Assembly (NCBI RefSeq): GCF_000420425.1
Contig: NZ_ATUX01000005.1
Location: 372,001-436,000, forward strand
Reading direction: 5' to 3'
DNA: 64,000 nucleotides
From: Schaalia vaccimaxillae DSM 15804
Lineage (GTDB): Bacteria > Actinomycetota > Actinomycetes > Actinomycetales > Actinomycetaceae
The position numbers were made by a program, and so were the translations under genes. Positions 8,351 to 15,122 of the stretch are shown here, piece by piece. How positions within the stretch are numbered: position 1 is the first letter of the stretch; each line of letters starts with the position of its first letter. A model generated the notes under the pieces. The model saw only the letters and a list, made by a program, of their open reading frames with translations, did not search any database and was not told the DNA's origin.

Positions 8351-8516
8351 GGTTGGTGGTCCTCGTCGTCGAGTCGGCTACAGGTGCGGTCTGGTCGTGG
8401 AGGCGGTCGGCCAGGTGCAGCACTAGCGCGACCAGCCGGTCCATGTCTGGCTCGCCCCGGGGCACGGGTTCGGCGATCAACCGCCGCCCGTTCGGTGTGG
8501 TGCGTGCATGCCTCAT
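8307..8516 (-). CDS. small hypothetical protein upstream of the recombinase
   Basis: 69 residues, overlapping the first 44 nt of the recombinase gene in another frame. A short hydrophobic helix (MDRLVALVLHLADRL) sits between Arg-rich ends. Serine-recombinase elements often carry a tiny gene just upstream of the integrase, but no specific family is recognised and the overlap makes this a weak call. Confidence 0.3.
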   Translation of the reverse strand: MRHARTTPNGRRLIAEPVPRGEPDMDRLVALVLHLADRLHDQTAPVADSTTRTTNHDDDRRHEDPDRPG

Positions 8517-8830
8517 GCCCCACAGGTGGACACCCCACCCCAGAACCCACGGGGACAGTTGGAGTGGTGACGGTTCCGGAAAATGTCCGGCACCGACTCT
8601 TCGACCGGAGTCGAGCAGGGCGGTGGCGGGTGGGGTGGTTCACGGCGGGGGAAAATTTCCCCAGCCGTGCAACCCAACCGGATGGTGCACGATCCGCACT
8701 GCCTCGCCGCGGCCCCCGATACCGGGGTCCCACTGACGGCTCACTCTGCAGGTGCGCACCGTGCCCCAGATGGAACACCCTGGCAGTGGCCTCCACGACT
8801 ACTCCAGGTAAGGGGCTTGTGTCGAGCAGA
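8517..8830. other. intergenic, no gene recognised
   Basis: 314 nt between the recombinase leader frame and the second AraC-type gene. Frames exist on both strands but none has a family signature or a convincing start. It should contain the promoter for the recombinase. Confidence 0.4.
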
Positions 8831-9304
8831 TCAGGCATGAATGCGCAGATCACCGTCTAATCTGCGCGTATCCCGGACATCGTCCGGGGCGGGCAGCGGC
8901 TGCCCGCACCACAAGCAACCCGTCAGATCGTCTGCCGTCTGTCGGGTCCGCTGGTGATACTGGTTGCGGTATGCGGTTGGGGTGACGCCCATGATCTTGG
9001 CGAACTGCCCCGCCGCATGACCACGATTCCGCCACCCCACCCGGACCCCAATGTCGGCGATCGTCATGTCCGACTCCCGCAACAGGCGAGCCATCTCCCG
9101 CACCCGCAACCGAGCCAGCAACATGATCGGCGGGACGCCGAACTGCTCCACGAACAGGCCCCCGAGCCGCGACGGCGACAGATGGGCATCCTGTGCGAGT
9201 TCGGCCAAGGTCCACCGGTGAGCGAGATCAGCTCGCATCCGAATGACCGTGTCACGGATCTCTGTCCTGGTAGGGCCGAGGCCAGAGTGCTCTGTGGCCG
9301 TCAT
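8831..9304 (-). CDS. single-domain AraC/XylS-type HTH protein with CxxCGQ tail (second copy)
   Basis: 157 residues from ATG 9304, overlapping the stop of the preceding gene by 4 nt. Nearly the whole protein is an AraC-type DNA-binding domain: a first helix-turn-helix (LAELAQDAHLSPSRLGGLF, about 34-52) and a second (TIADIGVRVGWRNRGHAAGQF, about 81-101). The tail holds Cys130 and Cys133 (CLWCGQ). There is no ligand-binding domain. It is a paralogue of the gene just upstream, and with it and erm forms a coupled operon. Possible roles are operon autoregulation or redox/metal sensing through the cysteine pair; both are inference. Confidence 0.8.
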   Translation of the reverse strand: MTATEHSGLGPTRTEIRDTVIRMRADLAHRWTLAELAQDAHLSPSRLGGLFVEQFGVPPIMLLARLRVREMARLLRESDMTIADIGVRVGWRNRGHAAGQFAKIMGVTPTAYRNQYHQRTRQTADDLTGCLWCGQPLPAPDDVRDTRRLDGDLRIHA

Positions 9305-9738
9305 CGGGGCAACTCGCTTCGCTGTCCACAGCACGGGCATTTCAGGCTTGCTCGTTGGGTCGCGGTACGTCGATACGCGGATGGGCTGACCCCGACGATG
9401 GCGGTGAACTGTCGTGCGGCGTGGCCGCGGCTGCGCCACCCGACCTGTGTCATGGCGACACCGATCGGAAGATCAGTCTCTATCAGGAGCTCGGCCAGTA
9501 TGTGGGCGCGAAGGTGAGCCAGGTACTGGATGGGAGGCATCCCGAAACGTTGGCTGAAGGCCCTGCCCAATTGTGACGTAGACAGGTGCACGAGGTCGGC
9601 AAGGTCACGAAGTCGCCAATCCCGTCCGGGGTCTTGAGCGAGGAGCCGTGCTGCATGGTGTACGGCTGTCTCAGTCGGGCACGCATGGCTGGGGGTGGTC
9701 TCGTCCGGGCAGACTCGCCACGAGGGGTCGATGCTCAT
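9301..9738 (-). CDS. single-domain AraC/XylS-type HTH protein with CxxCGQ tail (first copy)
   Basis: 145 residues from ATG 9738, which overlaps the erm stop (ATGA). AraC-type double helix-turn-helix (LRDLADLVHLSTSQLGRAF, then IGVAMTQVGWRSRGHAARQF), ending in a Cys-rich tail with Cys134, Cys136 and Cys137 (CPCCGQ). It resembles the following gene over its full length, so the pair arose by duplication. A stand-alone AraC DNA-binding domain downstream of an rRNA methyltransferase is unusual; a regulatory link to macrolide response is plausible but unproven. Confidence 0.8.
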   Translation of the reverse strand: MSIDPSWRVCPDETTPSHACPTETAVHHAARLLAQDPGRDWRLRDLADLVHLSTSQLGRAFSQRFGMPPIQYLAHLRAHILAELLIETDLPIGVAMTQVGWRSRGHAARQFTAIVGVSPSAYRRTATQRASLKCPCCGQRSELPR

Positions 9739-10553
9739 CGCCGCCGCCTTCCTGAGGACGACTGCGTGCGGCGGGACGGTGGCGAGGAGCCCGTGGTCTT
9801 GAACAAGTCCACCCATGCCTCGACGGGCAGGTCCTTCGGCAGTCCGGCAGCGTTCACGCCCTGGCGTGTCAGCCACGCCTGTGCCGCCTGTGGCGAGCCG
9901 AGCGAGGTGTTGCGCGCGAGGATCTGGGCCAGCCCACGTCCGGGACCGGTGTAGACGCGGTGGACCAGGGCATGGAACTGGCGTCGCCCTGCCGGCGACA
10001 GCAGCGGATGTTCGCGACGGTGAATGGTGAGGATTCCGCCGTCGACTCCCGGACGCGGGGTGAACGCGCGAGCGGGAACACGACTGTGCAACGTGAAGGT
10101 GAACCAGGGCGCCCATTGCGCGGTCATCATCGTGGCACCGCCAACGCCCGCTCTGCGCCGCGCAACTTCCCATTGCACGAGCACGATGGCATCGGTCCAT
10201 GCCGGGGCGTGCAGGATGCGTCGCAGCATTGCCGTGGTCTGGTGAAACGGCAGGTTGCCGACGAGCACATGCGCAGACGTGGGAAGCCGGTAGGTCAAGA
10301 AGTCATCGGCGACGACCTCCACGTGCGACGGGAGCCGTTGGGCCAAGCGTCGGGCGAGCCGGGTGTCGATCTCGACGGCTGTCACCGGTCGCCCGAGCTG
10401 GGCCAACGGCGAGGTGAGTGCTCCGTCACCGGGGCCGATCTCGATGATCGGACCCTCGGTGGCGGACACGAGCCGTGTGATCGTGGCGACGGTGGATGGG
10501 TCAGTCAGGAAGTTCTGGCCATGCTCATGACGGCCACCTCGATAGGTAGGCAC
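9735..10553 (-). CDS. erm: 23S rRNA adenine-N6 methyltransferase, Erm(X)-like (MLS resistance)
   Basis: 272 residues. The GTG start at 10553 is chosen because GGAG lies 6 nt upstream and because family members begin just before GRHEHGQNFL; an ATG 33 nt further up overlaps the ribosome site. Erm enzymes dimethylate A2058 of 23S rRNA and block macrolide, lincosamide and streptogramin B binding. Seen are the SAM motif IIEIGPGDGALT (about 36-47), the acidic motif (TAVEID), the catalytic motif NLPF (100-103), and the stretch AGVGGATMMTAQW typical of the Erm(X) group, plus an Arg/Ser-rich tail. From memory it is clearly divergent from classical Erm(X), so no class letter is given. A leader peptide and attenuator lie upstream. 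Confidence 0.95.
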   Translation of the reverse strand: MPTYRGGRHEHGQNFLTDPSTVATITRLVSATEGPIIEIGPGDGALTSPLAQLGRPVTAVEIDTRLARRLAQRLPSHVEVVADDFLTYRLPTSAHVLVGNLPFHQTTAMLRRILHAPAWTDAIVLVQWEVARRRAGVGGATMMTAQWAPWFTFTLHSRVPARAFTPRPGVDGGILTIHRREHPLLSPAGRRQFHALVHRVYTGPGRGLAQILARNTSLGSPQAAQAWLTRQGVNAAGLPKDLPVEAWVDLFKTTGSSPPSRRTQSSSGRRRR

Positions 10554-10556
10554 TGT

Positions 10557-10629
10557 TTGCTCCGTGGTTGTTGCGGAGCCGGGCACGCTTAAAGAGCCGC
10601 CCGGCCGTGATCACCGGGGGCGGGAGCAA
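10557..10629 (-). promoter_or_regulatory. erm translational attenuator (SD-sequestering inverted repeat)
   Basis: The erm ribosome site lies in GGAGCAA (10563-10557), which is perfectly complementary to TTGCTCC (10629-10623) downstream of the leader peptide. An overlapping 8-bp repeat (10633-10626 with 10574-10567) offers an alternative pairing. In known erm attenuators a stalled ribosome on the leader frees the Shine-Dalgarno sequence. Confidence 0.7.
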
Positions 10630-10656
10630 CAACGCGTGGGAGTGTGCTCGCCGCCG

Positions 10657-10701
10657 TCAGCGGCTGCGCAGACGCAGCGAAGCAGTGCCGTAAACCAACA
10701 T
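10657..10701 (-). CDS. erm leader peptide (RLR class)
   Basis: 14 codons from ATG 10701: MLVYGTASLRLRSR, then TGA, ending 103 nt before the erm start. It has the form of known ErmX-type leaders, which share GTA.LRLR. The Arg-Leu-Arg motif is the established site of macrolide-dependent ribosome stalling in this leader class. Stalling here would free the erm ribosome site. The Shine-Dalgarno sequence before it is weak. Confidence 0.75.
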   Translation of the reverse strand: MLVYGTASLRLRSR

Positions 10702-10928
10702 GCCAACCAGCGTAGGCGACCCCACCGCCACTCGGCGACCCAATAACCCGTCCATGCGTCAAAGACGCGCAGATCCGTATCACCACCGGCCAGAACCAGC
10801 TCACAGTCTGTCCGTGCCCGACGAGCCTCCACACCTCCGCGAGTGACCCCATAGAGCTGCCACGCGTCTTGCAGATCGAGGGCACGGTGCTCCAGATGGC
10901 AGTGCTGACGCCTCGCTGAGCGAGTTTG
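10702..10928 (-). other. erm upstream region with an open but unassigned frame
   Basis: A minus-strand frame without stops runs from about 10926 past the leader peptide to 10611 and contains a protein-like stretch (DAWQLYGVTRGGVEARRAR). It lacks a good start and could be a decayed gene end or chance coding in GC-rich DNA. The erm promoter must also lie here. Confidence 0.3.
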
Positions 10929-12113
10929 CTAGTCGCTTGAACTTGACCGCAAGGCGTAGGTCGCGATGAGGTCTGGTCGTTCAGAGAGGAGCGTTTCTAG
11001 GCGACTATCCGGCCAAAGCTCTATGAATGGCATCTTTCCGTCGGCATTGTGCTTCTCCACGACTGCCACTGCATCTGATGTGAATCTTCCGCTCGTAGCA
11101 ACGATCAGCCCTCGAATGACTGGCGGTTCCCATGTCGACAGCGCAGCCATTGCAGTCTGAATATCAATCGGCGCAACCGACTTGCTGGTCCAGTGCTTCG
11201 CTTGGATAACAACGCGCTCAGTCCGGGTCGTTCCCCCGTCATCACGAATCACGCGCTCGGCCGAAAGGTCTCGTCCCCGATCCGGTGCACGGGTCTTCAT
11301 GAGCCAATCAACGTTCTGGTAGCTCGGGAATCCCATGAAGAGATCGAAGAGCAACCGTTCGAACGCTTCATCATCGAGCGTGGCCCACAATATCGCGGTG
11401 GAGATGCCCCCGGCCGGGCCAGCCGATGCCGCCTGCCCTAGGTCGATGTCAGGGACAGGGAGTGGATCAGCCTCTGAGAGGCTGGCGGCTTCAAGATCAA
11501 CGCGAACAGAAGGCCAGTCCAGCTCGGCAATGTCGTGCCAGTCGTGCCCTTGACTGAAGTGCATATGACGATGCATGTCGCCCCACCGTCCACTACGTTC
11601 GGTAGTGTCTCCGAGGAGTCCTTCGATCTCAGCGAGGGCTGCCTTGACCGCAGTGGTCCGTTCATCCGCGAGAGTCTCTGACGAGTCTCGCGGCACACCC
11701 TCAATGATCTTGGGGAGGGTATCTGTAATGGTCCTCGCAAGGGTCGTGAGGCGATCGCGAATGGCGCGACGGCGTGCTTGCCCCAGCCGGAAGCGGTAGT
11801 CCGCGAGCTGAGCGCCGGGCTCCCGTAGTTCATTCATGAGGTCGAAAGCCGGCTCGCCAATATCGAAGTAGTCAATGAATGCCTGGCCAGCCTCGTCGAT
11901 GTCAGGAAGTGACTTATCGATGGACCATCCGTCGATGGGTGGTAAGCCCGGCAATAGAGCGTCCCATGTTCGCCGCAGATCTTCGTACTCTCTGCTCGAT
12001 CCACGAGCGGGCCCTGAGGGGATCATGGGTTCAGCGCGTTGCCAAACAGCTTCCAACTTGGCCAAGTTGGCCGCAGCGCTGTCCATCACTTGAAGAAGCT
12101 CGTCGAGGTCCAC
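10929..12113 (-). CDS. Mrr-type PD-(D/E)XK restriction endonuclease-like protein
   Basis: 394 residues from GTG 12113, picked for a GGAG 8 nt upstream; alternative starts up to 12161 exist. The first 240 residues are helical and of unknown family. The C-terminal domain has the Mrr_cat order: an early Glu (DDEAFERLLFDLF), an Asp (RGRDLSAE) and the QxK motif (VIQAKHW, about 302-308), followed by a conserved strand and helix (IRGLIVATSGRFTSDA). Such nucleases act on modified or foreign DNA. No methyltransferase is adjacent, so a modification-dependent or stand-alone defence role is more likely than a classical restriction-modification pair. Confidence 0.8.
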   Translation of the reverse strand: MDLDELLQVMDSAAANLAKLEAVWQRAEPMIPSGPARGSSREYEDLRRTWDALLPGLPPIDGWSIDKSLPDIDEAGQAFIDYFDIGEPAFDLMNELREPGAQLADYRFRLGQARRRAIRDRLTTLARTITDTLPKIIEGVPRDSSETLADERTTAVKAALAEIEGLLGDTTERSGRWGDMHRHMHFSQGHDWHDIAELDWPSVRVDLEAASLSEADPLPVPDIDLGQAASAGPAGGISTAILWATLDDEAFERLLFDLFMGFPSYQNVDWLMKTRAPDRGRDLSAERVIRDDGGTTRTERVVIQAKHWTSKSVAPIDIQTAMAALSTWEPPVIRGLIVATSGRFTSDAVAVVEKHNADGKMPFIELWPDSRLETLLSERPDLIATYALRSSSSD

Positions 12114-12259
12114 GCTCAAGTCTCCCACGGTGTAAAGGTAGCTGCATGGCCTCAGCGACACCAGGCGGAGGTCCTCTCTCGCCCGAGGGCGCGGGCATTG
12201 AGGCCTTAGCCTCGATCTGCAAGAGGCGTGGGCGGCTGGGCGTCGGCCGCCTCACGGCG

Positions 12260-13498
12260 CTAGCCTGGCCCAGATTTGAGGAAGTGCGCCGGTCCATACT
12301 GGGACAGCGACCAGCGGCCTACCTGCCACTCTGGGGCGGTTTTTCCACTCTCGTCGATCCGGACCCAGCGCAGATCTGTCTGATGTCGCTCGGCATTGAC
12401 AGTCAGTCTGACGTCAGTATGCGCGACTGCTGCCGCCACGTGGCGGACGCGGAGGATCTCCCACTCTTCAAGTCTCAACTCTTGGTAGAGGAACTTTGCC
12501 TCTTCGGCGAGCTGACCGACGGGTCGCTGCGTGGGGCCAAACTGCATGAAGTGTTGGCCCATTGGGCCCCATTGGCGTCTACTCCAGCGTTCGAGAAAGT
12601 CCGTGCAGGCGGCGACGAGTTCCGAGGGGTGATCGCTAAACGATCCCTTCTGGTGTTCATGGGGTTCCCATTGGTCAAGTCTGGTCTTGTCCGCTTGTAC
12701 TTCGCGCCAACGTGCCAGCGCCTCGCGAAACGTTGGGACGGGCTCAACCGGGGCTGCTTGGCGTCTCCGGGAGTCGGCCCAGTCGGCGACTGCGAACAGC
12801 CTGTTCCATGCCTTTGTCGCGACGACTTCATTGTCGTAGTTCACCAGTGTTCCATGCATGATTCCGTTACGGGATAGTTCGGTGGTTTCATCCACGCTCA
12901 TCTTGTAGTGGCCCTTGATGAATGACTGGTGGGCGTGGCTGAGGCCCAGGTGGTGCCCAACGACGCTGTCCCAAGCAACCATGTCCTCGGGTGGCCGCGC
13001 ATGCAACCCCTTGCGTTGAGCGGTGTCCAAGTCGTTGACGAACCCATCCATGACTGAGAGTAAAACGAGAACGGTGCTGTAGAAGCGACCTGCTTCGTAG
13101 TCAACCAGGGCCTTCCGCAGCAAGGGGATGCGCGGCCGCATCTCGTCGAATCGGTTGAGTCGGCGAAGCGGGAATGAAATTCGCTCCTGCGTTTGGTAAT
13201 ACTCGATGAGCCGCCGCTCAGCGACCTCAGGGTCTTGAGCTGAGATGATTTCAGCGATGGCTTCTAGATTTAGATCGCCAGTGAAGACCCAGCTGCGGGG
13301 ACCCAGTAGGGCATAGAACGCGTCGACAGTATCCGTGATCCGCCGATGCTCTTCTTGGAGGCGCTTGAGTTCCTTTCGCTGGTCTCGTGGCAGCAGGAAT
13401 CCCAGCAGTCTGAACGCAGCCATCTGCTGCTCCAACTCCCTGACTGAGGGGAGATCGCGCGCAGACCCGTAGGGGGTTGCCGGTGGATGGTCCGTCAT
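12260..13498 (-). CDS. HEPN-motif protein with NTF2-like C-terminus, hypothetical
   Basis: 412 residues from ATG 13498, supported by a TAGCGT hexamer 7 nt upstream. An all-helical N-terminal two thirds contains Arg210-x4-His215 in SRNGIMHGTLV, the R-x4-6-H pattern of HEPN ribonuclease domains, with a polar residue after Arg as usual. The last 110 residues (from about 298) alternate helix and strands ending RLTVN...WQVGRWSLSQYG, like NTF2 folds. I know no named family with exactly this layout. Together with the neighbouring nuclease it may form a defence or toxin module; this is inference. Confidence 0.6.
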   Translation of the reverse strand: MTDHPPATPYGSARDLPSVRELEQQMAAFRLLGFLLPRDQRKELKRLQEEHRRITDTVDAFYALLGPRSWVFTGDLNLEAIAEIISAQDPEVAERRLIEYYQTQERISFPLRRLNRFDEMRPRIPLLRKALVDYEAGRFYSTVLVLLSVMDGFVNDLDTAQRKGLHARPPEDMVAWDSVVGHHLGLSHAHQSFIKGHYKMSVDETTELSRNGIMHGTLVNYDNEVVATKAWNRLFAVADWADSRRRQAAPVEPVPTFREALARWREVQADKTRLDQWEPHEHQKGSFSDHPSELVAACTDFLERWSRRQWGPMGQHFMQFGPTQRPVGQLAEEAKFLYQELRLEEWEILRVRHVAAAVAHTDVRLTVNAERHQTDLRWVRIDESGKTAPEWQVGRWSLSQYGPAHFLKSGPG

Positions 13499-13505
13499 GC
13501 CGATA

Positions 13506-13511
13506 ACGCTA
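13506..13511 (-). promoter_or_regulatory. -10 hexamer (TAGCGT) upstream of the HEPN-motif gene
   Basis: On the minus strand TAGCGT is followed by 7 nt and then the ATG at 13498, the same geometry as other probable leaderless starts in the window. Confidence 0.4.
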
Positions 13512-13574
13512 GCGGTGAGTGCAGGCAAACCGTGACGGACCGCACTCCTCCGGCTCGTGGGCGCGCTACACACG

Positions 13575-13850
13575 TCATCGCGTTTTCGCCCACACCGTGC
13601 CTCGATGGACTTCAAAGCGCTTCGCAACAGCAGTGGCACTCTGACCGTCGCTCCGGGCGGTTCGGATCGTGTCCACTTCCTCCGGCGTCAGTGGTGTTCG
13701 GGACCGTCTCGTTGGGTTCAACACCACCCCGGGACCTTGCTCGGGGGCTGCCAGTTCCTGGCTGGCCAAGCCCCGTTTGGCCTGTTCCCACGCGGAACTC
13801 AGCCGTTCCAGCCGCTCCCAGGTGTTCGGGCTGAGTCCACCGGCGTCCAC
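13575..13850 (-). CDS. small HTH protein resembling a recombinase C-terminal domain
   Basis: About 91 residues if GTG 13850 is the start. The frame stays open to 13970, but a terminator-like hairpin interrupts the upper part. The last 45 residues are a resolvase-style helix-turn-helix (LTPEEVDTIRTARSDGQSAT then AVAKRFEVHRGTVWAK), preceded by a helical linker. This could be an independent DNA-binding protein, for example a recombination directionality or regulatory factor of the island, or the tail of a lost recombinase. Confidence 0.5.
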   Translation of the reverse strand: MDAGGLSPNTWERLERLSSAWEQAKRGLASQELAAPEQGPGVVLNPTRRSRTPLTPEEVDTIRTARSDGQSATAVAKRFEVHRGTVWAKTR

Positions 13851-13861
13851 CAGATAGAAAA

Positions 13862-13897
13862 CGGCTCCAACATTGAGGAAACTTGATGTTGGAGTCG
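13862..13897. terminator. bidirectional terminator-like hairpin
   Basis: 12-bp inverted repeat (13862-13873 with 13886-13897, one G-U) with a 12-nt loop and T-runs on both sides. It separates the HTH gene from the repeat-rich end of the island. Confidence 0.55.
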
Positions 13898-13927
13898 TTT
13901 CGAATATAGCCACAAAAAGCCTACTGC

Positions 13928-14028
13928 AGGCATTGGTGTAACCACTGGGGCATTTAACCCTGTCTTGCACCGTCAGCTCATTCCCCTGACCTTAAGTGGT
14001 GTAGGCATTGGGTTTAATCCTGTCTTGC
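13928..14028. repeat. pair of imperfect direct repeats near the island's right end
   Basis: Two copies of a composite unit: AGGCATTGG at 13928-13936 and 14003-14011, and TTAA(C/T)CCTGTCTTGC at 13954-13968 and 14014-14028. The second unit looks like a version of the first with 15-17 nt deleted. They lie in non-coding DNA where the distal attachment site would be expected. Confidence 0.5.
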
Positions 14029-14077
14029 GTCCGTGGGTAGGTGTGGTTGACGTTCGCGGGGTGCTCTTTGAGGGGCG

Positions 14078-14201
14078 CCCGCAGAATTAGACACAGTCGT
14101 CAAAATTTGCTCACCAAGCCTGCTGACGGATCGTTGGAATATCAACGTTTTAAGAATAACTGGTGCCTACTAACACACGCGACTGTGTCTGTTTTTGCGG
14201 G
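14078..14201. mobile_element. 124-bp inverted-repeat element, MITE-like
   Basis: The ends 14078-14099 and 14180-14201 are inverted copies of each other (19 of 22 positions), including an 11-bp perfect core AGACACAGTCG. The interior of 80 bp is AT-rich and non-coding. No target duplication is obvious. It has the form of the two ends of an insertion sequence with the transposase lost. Confidence 0.5.
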
Positions 14202-14309
14202 TGATTAATAGGATGTGGCAATGCCCCATACTCTGACCACGCAGCGCCTGATGGTGTCAGGCCTTTTCGTGGCTCCTTGTGAGCATTCACGTCGATGTGA
14301 CCAGATGGC

Positions 14310-14315
14310 TAGACT
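14310..14315 (+). promoter_or_regulatory. -10 hexamer (TAGACT) of a probably leaderless DUF4256 gene
   Basis: TAGACT ends 6 nt before ATG 14322 with no ribosome site between them. The same hexamer serves as -10 for tRNA-Ala and rpoB in this window. Confidence 0.5.
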
Positions 14316-14321
14316 GCATCA

Positions 14322-14855
14322 ATGATTGAGATTTTGCGTCAGCGTTTCCTGCTTAACCCAACTCGTCACCCAAATGTTGAGTGGGGAGACGTGGAACGCT
14401 GTTTGTTGGACCGCCCGCGGGTCCTTGCGTCATTGTCGCAAATGGAACAAACGGGTGGAGAGCCTGATGTTATTGCTGCCAATGACGACGGTGGGTTGGT
14501 CTTTGCGTTTGCTGACTGTGCCCCAGAAACCCCTGAAGGTCGCCGTTCTTTGTGCTACGACGATGAAGCCCTCAAATCGCGGACAAAACATCCTCCGCGC
14601 GGGAGTGCTTGCGGGCAAGCCACAGCAATGGGAGTTACTTTGATGAACGAGGCCGAATATGCCTACTTACAAACGTTGGGTGAGTTTGATATGCGAACCT
14701 CCAGTTGGCTGGAAACAGATGTGGCTGTACGCGGTAAAGGTGGGGCGTTGTTTGGCGATCGCCGGTATGGTCGTGTTTTCACTTATCACAATGGTGCTGA
14801 CTCCTACTATTCATCGAGGGGATGGCGTGGGATCCTTCGAATACGAGCTAATTGA
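14322..14855 (+). CDS. DUF4256 family protein
   Basis: 177 residues covering the whole family. Recognised by the conserved blocks MEQTGGEPDV, CAPETPEGRRSLCYDDEAL, the Ala-Met-Gly stretch (ATAMGVTLMNE), LGEFDMRTSSWLET, and the C-terminal GGALFGDRRYGRVFTYHNGA with YYSSRGWRG. The biochemical role of DUF4256 is unknown; the conserved Cys, Asp, Arg and His suggest a catalytic or ligand-binding protein. It stands alone between the island's right end and tRNA-Met. Confidence 0.93.
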   Translation: MIEILRQRFLLNPTRHPNVEWGDVERCLLDRPRVLASLSQMEQTGGEPDVIAANDDGGLVFAFADCAPETPEGRRSLCYDDEALKSRTKHPPRGSACGQATAMGVTLMNEAEYAYLQTLGEFDMRTSSWLETDVAVRGKGGALFGDRRYGRVFTYHNGADSYYSSRGWRGILRIRAN

Positions 14856-14910
14856 GTCGTGGCAGGCTGTGTATTTCGCAATTTGGCGGATTGGCCGCTA
14901 GTCTGATGGG

Positions 14911-14987
14911 GCCCCAATAGCTCAGTCGGTCAGAGCAGCGGACTCATAATCCGTCGGTCGTCGGTTCAAGCCCGACTTGGGGCACCA
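14911..14987 (+). tRNA. tRNA-Met/Ile2 with CAT anticodon
   Basis: 77 nt with encoded CCA; acceptor GCCCCAA/TTGGGGC, anticodon loop CTCATAA. The acceptor stem is not that of initiator tRNA. Elongator Met is the default call; an Ile2 tRNA with modified C34 cannot be ruled out by sequence alone. Confidence 0.93.
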
Positions 14988-15110
14988 CTGATGAACTGGC
15001 CTTGTAGAGGCGGGATTTGTCCTCTTTTGGGCATCTAGCGAGTGGGATCCGTGGTGGTTGTTACTACTGTGTTTCTTCTTTACGTTCCTGACGGGTGGTG
15101 TGGGGCTGTG

Positions 15111-15116
15111 TAGCAT
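15111..15116 (+). promoter_or_regulatory. -10 hexamer (TAGCAT) of a probably leaderless LCP gene
   Basis: TAGCAT ends 6 nt before the ATG at 15123; no ribosome binding site is present. Confidence 0.45.
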
Positions 15117-15122
15117 ACTTGC

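Larger units (their letters stand above)
6769..14040. mobile_element. recombinase-borne genomic island at tRNA-Ala with erm resistance operon
   Basis: The left end is placed at the tRNA-Ala 3' end because the serine recombinase gene abuts and overlaps it. Cargo on the minus strand is a small frame, two AraC-type proteins, erm, an Mrr-type nuclease, a HEPN-motif protein and an HTH protein; housekeeping synteny resumes outside. I found no second copy of the tRNA 3' end. Serine recombinases need only a very short shared core, so the right boundary is unresolved and probably lies between 13.5 and 14.3 kb, where imperfect direct repeats and an inverted-repeat element occur. Confidence 0.65.

Noticed and set aside
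10589-10885. 98-codon minus-strand frame upstream of erm
   Set aside because: Overlaps the leader peptide and attenuator, lacks a start signal, and has no family features.
6769-14300. Second copy of the tRNA-Ala 3' end as a classical attR
   Set aside because: Scanned by eye and only a 7-bp TTCGAAT match near 13899 was found, which is not significant.
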